From assembly GCF_014905555.1 (NCBI RefSeq), contig NZ_BNGS01000006.1, positions 124,001-188,000 on the forward strand: DNA of 64,000 bases, read 5' to 3'. Under the pieces are notes generated by a model that saw only the letters and a program-made list of their open reading frames with translations, was not told the origin of the DNA and did no database searches. A program made the position numbers and the translations under genes. The stretch comes from Streptomyces sp. Y2F8-2. Lineage in GTDB: Bacteria > Actinomycetota > Actinomycetes > Streptomycetales > Streptomycetaceae. This document shows, one piece after another, positions 57,700 through 64,000 of this stretch; the first letter of the stretch is position 1, and each line of letters starts with the position of its first letter.

Positions 57700-58953
57700 G
57701 TGGACGAATCTACGTCTCCCGCCACCCCCGCCGCATCCTCCACATCCGCCTGGCCGCCCGTCGCCGCCCCCGGCCAGGCTGCCACTGCGAGAGACTCCAC
57801 CACCGAGGACGACGAGCCCGCGCAGGTCGGCGAAGGCGCACAGCTGCTGGACGAGCTGCGGCAAGCGATCGCGCGGTACGTGATCCTCCCCAGCAGTGAC
57901 GCGTTGACCGCTGTCACGCTGTGGGTGGCAGCCACGCACATCCAGCCCGCGCTCCAGCACGCGCCCCGTCTCGCAGTAGTCGGGCCAGCGAAGCGGTGCG
58001 GCAAATCCCGCCTTCTGGATGTGATCACGGAAACCGTGCGTGAACCGCTCATCACGGTCAACACCAGCCCGGCGGTGGTCTTCCGCGCGATCGGCGACGA
58101 TCCGCCCACCCTGCTGGTGGACGAGGCCGACACGATCTTCGGCAGCATCAAGGCCGCAGAGAAGAACGAGGAGCTGCGCGGCCTGCTCAACGCCGGCCAC
58201 CAGCGCAACCGGCCCGCCCTGCGGATCTCCGGCCCGGAGCACAAGCCGCAGGCTTTCCCCACCTTCGCGATGGCCGCGCTCGCTGGCATCGGGGACCTGC
58301 CGGACACAGTGATGGACCGGGCGGTGGTGATCCGTATGCAGCGTCGCAAGGACGGCGAGCGGGTGGAGCAGTTCCGCTCCCGCCGCGACATCCCTGCTCT
58401 GCACGCCCTGCGTGACCGGCTGACCGCCTGGTTGCGCCCGCTGTTGGACACCGCAGCGGACCTGGTGCCGCCGATGCCGGTGCAGGACCGGGCAGCGGAC
58501 ACCTGGGAGCCGCTGGTGGTCGTCGCCGAACTGGCAGGCGACTCCTGGCCGGAGCGAGCACGGGCAGCGTGCGTGGCGATGTGCGCGGCCGAGGTCGGCC
58601 AGGACGACGAGTCCAATGTGAAGACGCGCCTGCTGAAGGACATCCGCCGCGTCTTCGGGTGCTATGGAGATCCCGACACCGTGCGCACGCGGGACCTGCT
58701 GGAGGAACTACTCAAGGACCAGGAGGCTCCGTGGGCCGAGTACCGCAACACCGGTCTGACCCCGCGCCACTTGGGGATCATTCTGAAGGACTTCGGCATC
58801 CAAGCGGCCGTCCTCCGCTTCGAGGGCGGACGGCAGGCCCGGGGATTCACCCGCAGGCAGTTCACGGACGCCTGGGCCCGCTACTGCCCCGAGGAGCAGC
58901 CACCCGGCAGCGGCGATGAGATCACGCGTCACAGGTCGGCCGTACACCCGTAA
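57700..58953 (+). CDS. DUF3631 domain protein (P-loop ATPase)
   Basis: A 417-residue ATPase. A Thr/Ser/Pro-rich N-terminus is followed by Walker A GPAKRCGKS (95-103), Walker B TLLVDEADT (137-145) and the DUF3631 C-terminal region (about 230-400, with VKTRLLKDIRRVFG and DDLLEELLKDQEAPW-like text). DUF3631 proteins are frequent on actinobacterial integrative elements and are thought to act in element replication or helicase loading. GTG at 57700 with AAGGAAC upstream. The gene ends before a noncoding block of inverted repeats. Confidence 0.8.
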   Translation: MDESTSPATPAASSTSAWPPVAAPGQAATARDSTTEDDEPAQVGEGAQLLDELRQAIARYVILPSSDALTAVTLWVAATHIQPALQHAPRLAVVGPAKRCGKSRLLDVITETVREPLITVNTSPAVVFRAIGDDPPTLLVDEADTIFGSIKAAEKNEELRGLLNAGHQRNRPALRISGPEHKPQAFPTFAMAALAGIGDLPDTVMDRAVVIRMQRRKDGERVEQFRSRRDIPALHALRDRLTAWLRPLLDTAADLVPPMPVQDRAADTWEPLVVVAELAGDSWPERARAACVAMCAAEVGQDDESNVKTRLLKDIRRVFGCYGDPDTVRTRDLLEELLKDQEAPWAEYRNTGLTPRHLGIILKDFGIQAAVLRFEGGRQARGFTRRQFTDAWARYCPEEQPPGSGDEITRHRSAVHP

Positions 58954-58955
58954 AC

Positions 58956-59079
58956 ACCCGTCGCACGCGTCGCATCGCAGGTCACCCCCGTGACGGGTCC
59001 GGTAGCTGTGACGGGTCCTCCCGTATCACGCCGAGCTCCCGTACCTGTCCTGACCAGGCATGCGACGGGTGCGACGAGT
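58956..59079. repeat. 19-bp inverted repeats in noncoding block (possible origin)
   Basis: ACCCGTCGCACGCGTCGCA (58956-58974) and, inverted, TGCGACGGGTGCGACGAGT (59061-59079) match at 17 of 19 positions. Between them lie two copies of GTGACGGGTCC (about 58990-59021). It is the only gene-free block downstream of the ATPase gene and upstream of the mobilization genes. Confidence 0.55.
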
Positions 59080-59147
59080 CCGCCGCACTCCCCGTCGGCA
59101 GCCCTGCCCCGTGCCTATGGCACCCGTCTCCCTCCGGAGTAACACGC

Positions 59148-60038
59148 TTGCCCTCACGCACCGCCCCAGCCTCCGTGCCAGTACTGACAGTAGCGATCCG
59201 CCTCGGGGTCGCCCTCGTCGGCACGATCGGCTTCGCCCTCTCCTACGACGCCCTGCGGCAGATGGCCGTCGCCATCCACGTGCGCGGGGTCCTCACCTAC
59301 GCCTTTCCCCTCGTGATCGACGGGTTCATCGCCATCGGCGTCGCCGCCCTGCTCATCCTGCGCACCGCACCCTGGCGCTCGCGCCTGTACGTCTGGGCTT
59401 TGGTCGGCCTCGCCACCGTCACCAGCATCTGGGCGAACGCCCTGCACGCCGTGCGCCTCAACCAGCAGGCCCGCACTGCCGGACTCCACCTGGACGATGT
59501 CACCGTAGGCGCCCTGTCTGCCATCGCCCCGCTCGCTCTGGCCGGCGCCGTCCACCTCGATCTCGTCATCCGCCGCCACCCCACACCCCGCGCCCAGGAG
59601 GCCGCCGCCACAACAAGCCACAACACCCACGGCCACAGCCACAACGGCTCGCACAACGCCGAACCGACTGCTCATGCGGAAGACGACACCCGCCTGCCGG
59701 AGCAAGTGCAGAGGTTGCCCGATGTGGCCGTGGCCGACAGCCCCCATGTGGCGGAGGCAGCCGTCAAGGTGCCGCAGCCCGCTAAGCTGCTCACCGCGGC
59801 AGAGGGCCACGAACGCGACGCCACGTCGGACGAACTGCTCGCCATTGCCCGCACCGCACCATTGGGACGCGGAGGTCGCGCCTCACGCCGCAACATCGAA
59901 GCGGCCATCCGGGCCGCGAGGTACCGCATCGGCAAGGACCGCCTCACCCAGATCAAGGACCAGGTGCAGGCCGAACTCGAGCAAGCCGCCCGCCAACGGC
60001 AGACCGAGCCCGACGAAGCCCCCATCGGCGCGCACTGA
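59148..60038 (+). CDS. DUF2637 membrane protein (Spd-like)
   Basis: A 296-residue protein with four membrane helices in the first 150 residues (VAIRLGVALVGTIGFALSY, LTYAFPLVIDGFIAIGVAALL, LYVWALVGLATVTSIWANAL, GALSAIAPLALAGAVHLDL), as in DUF2637 proteins of actinobacterial plasmids. The cytoplasmic C-terminus has a His/Asn-rich stretch (SHNTHGHSHNGSHN), then a charged helix ending at the C-terminus that looks like a HTH (RASRRNIEAAIRAARYRIG). TTG start at 59148 with GGAGTAA upstream. Probably helps plasmid spread between cells. Confidence 0.85.
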   Translation: MPSRTAPASVPVLTVAIRLGVALVGTIGFALSYDALRQMAVAIHVRGVLTYAFPLVIDGFIAIGVAALLILRTAPWRSRLYVWALVGLATVTSIWANALHAVRLNQQARTAGLHLDDVTVGALSAIAPLALAGAVHLDLVIRRHPTPRAQEAAATTSHNTHGHSHNGSHNAEPTAHAEDDTRLPEQVQRLPDVAVADSPHVAEAAVKVPQPAKLLTAAEGHERDATSDELLAIARTAPLGRGGRASRRNIEAAIRAARYRIGKDRLTQIKDQVQAELEQAARQRQTEPDEAPIGAH

Positions 60039-60155
60039 GGCCCACACCCCCTCCCGCTCGATCCGGTGCTGCTCGTCCCCGCACAGACCAGAGCCGGGAC
60101 GAGCGGCCCACCGTCGGCGCGATCTCCTCCCCAACCCCGCACGGAGTAGCACTTA

Positions 60156-60806
60156 ATGCACGACCCGCTCCACGAACTGGCCACCAGCCAGCGGCCGATG
60201 ATCACAACCGCCACCAGCGCAGCAAGGTATGACGTTAGACCGTCCAAGGGTCGGCCCAACGCAGTCCCCTCCGCCCCGGGGGTGGCGGGGGACTTCGGGC
60301 ACCAGGGGGTGCCCGGGGTGGAGACGCCCGGCGACGTAGCCGAGCAGTCGGCCGCCGACTCCGCCGACGAAGTCACCCTGCGTCATATCGCTCGCCGACG
60401 TACCCGCGAAGACGTTCAGCGCAAGCAGCGTGTCGATGTCCGCTACAGCGCCGATGAGAAGACCCGGATCCTCGCCCGCGCGCGCAAGATGGGCATCGCC
60501 GGCGCTCACCTCGTCGGCGCCGTGGTCATGGCGTACCTCGACGGTGACCTTAGCGTGGGCCTGGCCGGGCAGCGCACCCAGCTCGATGACTGCCTCGACA
60601 AGCTCGACGCCCTGCGGGCCGAGGTCGCCCGTATCGGCAACAACGTCAACCAGATCGCCCACCGCCTCAACGCCGGAGGCGATCCGTACCCTGTGGACAC
60701 CACCGTCCTCGCCCAGACCGAGCACACCCTGGACGCCGTCCGCGCCGCGATCGGCGACATCGCGCAGACGATGAACCGCGCCGTCTCCGCGAAGGCGGCC
60801 CGGTGA
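60156..60806 (+). CDS. mobC: MobC-like relaxosome accessory protein
   Basis: A 216-residue protein. The N-terminal half is disordered; the C-terminal half has RVDVRYSADEKTRILARARKMGIAGAHLVGAVVMAYLDG (ribbon-helix-helix-like, about 91-130) and ALRAEVARIGNNVNQIAHRLNAG, the MobC signature. It should bind oriT and help the relaxase. Its stop overlaps the relaxase GTG as GTGA, so the two are coupled. Confidence 0.88.
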   Translation: MHDPLHELATSQRPMITTATSAARYDVRPSKGRPNAVPSAPGVAGDFGHQGVPGVETPGDVAEQSAADSADEVTLRHIARRRTREDVQRKQRVDVRYSADEKTRILARARKMGIAGAHLVGAVVMAYLDGDLSVGLAGQRTQLDDCLDKLDALRAEVARIGNNVNQIAHRLNAGGDPYPVDTTVLAQTEHTLDAVRAAIGDIAQTMNRAVSAKAAR

Positions 60807-62512
60807 TCGCCAAGATCGGCAGCGGCAAGAGCACCGCTGGCCTGATCCGGTATCTGTTCGACACGAAGAAGGCGAAGGACCACACCGACCCGCACCTGGT
60901 CGCGTCCTGGGACGGTTTCGCCCCCGACCCCGGCCGCGCCAACGACTCCGACGCCACAAAGAAGCGCCTCGTGGCCGACCTCGACCTGCGGGTCAAGCAA
61001 GCCCGCCGACTGGGCCGGGCGCCCGAGCGGCACGTGTGGCACTGCTCGGTACGTGCCGCGCCCGGCGACCGGCACCTCACCGACGCCGAGTGGGCCGACA
61101 TCGCCCACCGGATTGTGGCGGCCACCGGCATCGCGCCACAAGGCGATCCCGATGGGTGCCGGTGGGTCGCCGTACGCCACGCGGACGACCACATCCACAT
61201 CGCCGCCACCAAGGTCCGAGGCGACCTGCGCACCGCCCGCCACTGGAACGACTACCTGACCGCGGACAAGGAACTCGCGGCCATCGAGAAGGAATACGGC
61301 CTGAAGCGGGTGGTGCGCGGCGACCGCACCGCCGCCCAGCGCCCCACCCGCGCCGAGACGGAGAAGGCCCGCCGCACCGGCAAGACCAAGACCTCCCGCG
61401 AACGCCTGCGCACCACCGTCCGCCAACTGGTCTCCATCGCCACCAGCCCCGAAGACTTCCTCCACCTGCTCGACGGCGTCGACGGCGTCCTCGTCGACTT
61501 CCAGCGCTTCCCCTCCGGCGACGTGCGCGGCTACAAGGTCGCCGTGGAAGGCGACACCAACACCGCCGGCGAGCCGATCTGGTTCTCCGGCGCCAAACTC
61601 GCCCCCGACCTGTCCTTCCCCAAGATCGCGGAACGCCTCACCGCGGTCGAGGCCCCGTCCGTCTCGCAGGCGGGCAGCCGGCGCAGGCCCAACCCCTGGC
61701 ACCAGGCCGCCGCAGCAAGCGAGCGCATCCGCCACCACCTCGACCACGGCGACGACTCAGCCGCCCAGGCCCACATTGCGGCCTTCGGCGAAGCCATAGA
61801 CGTCCTGCCGCTGCTCGCCCCTAGACACCTGCGGCCACACCTGCAGCAGGCCGCCATCGTCTTCGAACGCGCCACCCGCTCCCGCATCCGCGCCCAGCAG
61901 GACCAGGCCCGCGCTCTGCGGAGCGCAGTGCGCGCCCTGCGTATCGCACCGGTCACCGGCGACGGCTCCGGGCTGGCCATGTTCCTCGACATAGCCGTCC
62001 TCGTCGTCATAGCCACAGCCCGCTGGCACCAAGCCCGCCGGCACGACCAGCAGGTCACCGCCGCCCACCAGGCCCTGGTCCATCTCCAGGCCGCCTACCG
62101 ACAGGCTGCTGCCGAGCCGCTGGCCGCCCTGGCCCAGCGCCAGCCACCCGCCGACATCGTGGAACGTCACGCCCAGCGCATCATCGCGATCCTGCCCGAG
62201 CACGCCCAACAGGTATTCGACGACCCCGCCTGGCCGGCACTGGCCGCCGCCCTGACCGAAGCCGAGAACATTGGCCACGACCCCGAGCGGCTCCTCCGGT
62301 ACGCCGCACAGCGGCGCACCCTCGACGACGCCCGCTCCACCGCCAGAACCCTCACCTGGCACATCCAACGGCTCGCTGCCCGGCAGTCACCCAGCGATCG
62401 AGCACGAGCCGCACAAGCCCACACGAGCGCGACAGCACGACCGGCACAGCCTGGCCAGACCCCGCCGAACCCGTCGGGACCTGGTACTGCGGCACCTGCT
62501 CGGTACCGGTAG
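60803..62512 (+). CDS. Relaxase (MobA/VirD2-type)
   Basis: A 569-residue DNA-nicking enzyme. An early motif GLIRYLFD holds Tyr17, a candidate for the nucleophile, and the metal motif VRHADDHIHI carries His126, His130 and His132. Residues 391-408 form one hydrophobic helix (LAMFLDIAVLVVIATARW), which may tether it to the membrane. The rest is helical and basic. GTG start overlaps the mobC stop. It should nick at oriT and pilot the strand; a coupling protein is not visible in this window. Confidence 0.9.
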   Translation: MIAKIGSGKSTAGLIRYLFDTKKAKDHTDPHLVASWDGFAPDPGRANDSDATKKRLVADLDLRVKQARRLGRAPERHVWHCSVRAAPGDRHLTDAEWADIAHRIVAATGIAPQGDPDGCRWVAVRHADDHIHIAATKVRGDLRTARHWNDYLTADKELAAIEKEYGLKRVVRGDRTAAQRPTRAETEKARRTGKTKTSRERLRTTVRQLVSIATSPEDFLHLLDGVDGVLVDFQRFPSGDVRGYKVAVEGDTNTAGEPIWFSGAKLAPDLSFPKIAERLTAVEAPSVSQAGSRRRPNPWHQAAAASERIRHHLDHGDDSAAQAHIAAFGEAIDVLPLLAPRHLRPHLQQAAIVFERATRSRIRAQQDQARALRSAVRALRIAPVTGDGSGLAMFLDIAVLVVIATARWHQARRHDQQVTAAHQALVHLQAAYRQAAAEPLAALAQRQPPADIVERHAQRIIAILPEHAQQVFDDPAWPALAAALTEAENIGHDPERLLRYAAQRRTLDDARSTARTLTWHIQRLAARQSPSDRARAAQAHTSATARPAQPGQTPPNPSGPGTAAPARYR

Positions 62513-62671
62513 GCCCGGCGCTGACGGCCTCGCCACCGGGAGGCTGTCCGCAGAAAGGAAGGTGCCTCACCCCGCCCGACCCTGAGCTGGCTGCGGCGAT
62601 CCGGAATGCGGATGATCAACCACATTCTGGGCACAAGACTGAACCGAGACAGTCAGACACTGGAGAAGGTG

Positions 62672-63070
62672 ATGGTGCACTCATCCGAGGAGGACAATGA
62701 CCACGGAACCTCCGAGGCGTACATACGCACGGCAGCCCAGGCGCGTGACATCACCCGCAGCTTCTTGGAATCGGTGGGGCCGTCGAACGGCGCGGAAGCC
62801 GAAGCGGTGCTCCTCGTGGTATCCGAGCTGGTGACGAACGCCGAGCGGCACGCTGGCGGCGTCAAAGGGTTCCGGCTGGCTGCCGGGCCCGGCAGCGTCG
62901 TGGTCACCGTCTCCGACGCCAGCACCGACCCTCCACGACTCAGTCGCACCAACGCCTTCCAGCCAGGTGGGTTCGGCTGGTACCTCGTCCAGGAGCTGGC
63001 CACCGACATCACCGTCGAGGTCCACAGTCAGGGCAAGTCCGTCCGTGCCGTCCTGCCAGTGGCCCACTGA
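62672..63070 (+). CDS. Anti-sigma-type ATP-binding protein (HATPase_c)
   Basis: A 132-residue GHKL ATPase: N box SELVTNAERHA (about 50-60), G1 VTVSDAS, G2 GGFGWYLVQELATD. No sensor or effector domain, so it resembles the free RsbW/SpoIIAB-like kinases of Streptomyces. ATG at 62672 with GGAG 6 bases upstream is preferred over ATG at 62606. Its 3' end overlaps the convergent phosphatase gene by 43 bases. Confidence 0.82.
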   Translation: MVHSSEEDNDHGTSEAYIRTAAQARDITRSFLESVGPSNGAEAEAVLLVVSELVTNAERHAGGVKGFRLAAGPGSVVVTVSDASTDPPRLSRTNAFQPGGFGWYLVQELATDITVEVHSQGKSVRAVLPVAH

Positions 63071-64000
63071 GTTGCGACATGGCCATGGGTGCTGTGGGCG
63101 GCGGTCGATGTCAAGGGAAGAGTGCCCGTTTCTGCCGCAGGAGCGAGCAGTTCCGCCCAGATGATTTTGCCGTCCGAGGTGTGGCGGGTACCCCAGCGCG
63201 CGGCGAACTGTGCCACCAGGAAGAGGCCGCGGCCTCCTTCATCGCCGGCTTTCGCCCTTCGCATGTGGGGTGCGGTGCTGCTGCCGTCCGAGACCGCGCA
63301 GATGAGACGGTTCTCCGTCCGGATGAGCCGCAGGGAAACGGGGCCGCGCGCATGCCGGACCGCGTTGGTGACCAGTTCGCTGACGATCAACTCGGCCGCG
63401 AAGGTCAGTTCCTCAAGCCGCCACTGAGCGAGGCGCTCGCCGGTCAGCGCGCGGGCCCGTCCGGCCGTTTCCAGTTCGAAGGCCAGCCCCCATGAGGCGA
63501 CGCAGTCGGCAGGCAGGGGGCGAGGCCGGGCAACCAGGAAGGCGACGTCGTCCGGAGGACGATCGGGCAGCAGGATGCGCTCCAGGGTGCCGGTGATCTC
63601 TTCCAGTGGGCGGTCCGGATGGGCGAGCGCAAAGCTCAGTCGCGCCAGACCGATGTCCATATCGGACTCGGAGGCCGTGATCAGACCGTCGGTGTACAGA
63701 GCCACGACGCAGTCGTCCGGGATGTCGACCTCCACCGCTTCGAAGGGCATACCGCCCACACCGAGCAGGGGGCCGATCGGGATGTCGCAGAACTCCACCG
63801 GCTTGTTCCTGTGTGCGATGGCAGGTGGCGGATGCCCGGCGCTGGCGAACGTCGCACGCCGCGTGACCGAGTCGTAGACGCCGTACAGGCACGTGGCACC
63901 GACCACGCCCTCGGCTCCCTCGGGATGCGCGATCTCGGCCTCCTCGGCCAGGCGCTGGACCAGGTCGTCGAGGTGTGCCAGCAGTTCGTCGGGGGGCAGA
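63028..64000 (-). CDS. SpoIIE-type PP2C phosphatase with ATPase domain, partial
   Basis: The reading frame is open to the right edge, so the 5' end is missing. The visible part covers the end of the SpoIIE phosphatase domain (LPPDELLAHLDDLVQRLAEEAE, GVYDSVTRRATFASAGHPPP, CVVALYTDGLITASES, RPPDDVAFLVARP) and a C-terminal HATPase domain (VSELVTNAVRHARGPVSLRL, ICAVSDGSS, GRGLFLVAQF). Together this is a phosphatase/kinase regulator of sigma-factor networks. Family members usually have PAS/GAF sensors upstream, which would lie outside. Confidence 0.85.
   Translation of the reverse strand, partial: LPPDELLAHLDDLVQRLAEEAEIAHPEGAEGVVGATCLYGVYDSVTRRATFASAGHPPPAIAHRNKPVEFCDIPIGPLLGVGGMPFEAVEVDIPDDCVVALYTDGLITASESDMDIGLARLSFALAHPDRPLEEITGTLERILLPDRPPDDVAFLVARPRPLPADCVASWGLAFELETAGRARALTGERLAQWRLEELTFAAELIVSELVTNAVRHARGPVSLRLIRTENRLICAVSDGSSTAPHMRRAKAGDEGGRGLFLVAQFAARWGTRHTSDGKIIWAELLAPAAETGTLPLTSTAAHSTHGHVATQWATGRTARTDLP

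Larger units (their letters stand above)
54780..64000. mobile_element. Integrated mobilizable element at tRNA-Arg, left part
   Basis: Starts right after tRNA-Arg(CCT). In order it holds a hypothetical gene, tyrosine integrase, XRE repressor, control region with repeated operators, excisionase, DUF3631 ATPase, DUF2637 membrane protein, MobC and relaxase. A second copy of the tRNA 3' end is not found before 64000, so the right boundary lies outside the window or the att repeat is short. No TraB/FtsK translocase is visible in this part, which fits a mobilizable rather than fully conjugative element, but the missing segment could contain one. Whether the last two genes (62672-64000) are cargo or host cannot be told. 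Confidence 0.75.

Noticed and set aside
62500..64000. Right attachment site of the element
   Set aside because: I looked on both strands for the 3' end of tRNA-Arg (GGTTCGAATCCTGCC) and found no second copy in the window.

Overview
The window is about 72% GC with strong third-position GC bias, GTG/TTG starts and compact operons. Gene content points to a Streptomyces chromosome: HrdD sigma factor, FruRKA, SepX/Glp, tricorn protease, gamma-butyrolactone-type receptors and a tRNA-linked integrative element. Bases 1 to about 43,500 look like conserved core chromosome, roughly 43,700-54,400 is accessory, and 54,707 to the right edge is an integrated mobilizable element.

Layout. 1-900: start of an MMPL exporter and a TetR regulator with two palindromic operators. 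992-4327: tricorn protease. 4725-8848: a Baeyer-Villiger-type monooxygenase, alpha/beta hydrolase and SDR operon with overlapping stop/start codons, facing a MerR regulator; this gene order resembles mycobacterial mymA-lipR-sadH. 8836-10184: exonuclease III and a GNAT. 10378-16019 (minus strand): galU, glp (MoeA-like), moaC, mogA, a RimJ-type acetyltransferase, sepX and tRNA-Ala(CGC); glp and sepX encode the gephyrin-like cell-division module. 16115-22952: 5-formyl-THF cyclo-ligase, a penicillin acylase-type Ntn hydrolase, a K+/H+ antiporter and an MFS exporter. 22983-29768: an fmdB gene behind a CIRCE-like site, MTA phosphorylase, an orphan SAF-domain protein, MscL, a self-cleaving P1 peptidase, an L,D-transpeptidase and small proteins. 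29968-33945: fructose PTS operon fruR-fruK-fruA. 34083-43547: two drug exporters with WYL and TetR regulators, hrdD with a sigma-R-type promoter, an acetyltransferase, and an extradiol dioxygenase facing a MarR.

43765-46805: secreted M6 metalloprotease and a protein with two tandem IclR units. 46904-51783: the most interesting host locus, a butenolide (avenolide-type) autoregulator island. It has an acyl-CoA oxidase (aco) facing a gamma-butyrolactone-type receptor, a cytochrome P450 and a second receptor homologue. Receptor-type operators lie in front of aco, the first receptor and the second receptor. Both predicted biosynthetic genes (aco and the P450) carry a rare in-frame TTA codon, which implies bldA-tRNA control of signal production. 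51911-54383: a PPOX-family protein and an Asp-nucleophile alpha/beta hydrolase facing a CGNR zinc-finger regulator.

54707-64000: tRNA-Arg(CCT) followed by a tyrosine integrase, XRE repressor, excisionase, DUF3631 ATPase, DUF2637 membrane protein, MobC and a relaxase. Two near-identical operators in opposite orientation bracket the control region between the int and xis operons. The window ends in an anti-sigma-type ATPase gene and a truncated SpoIIE-type phosphatase. No right attachment site is visible, so the element probably extends beyond the window.
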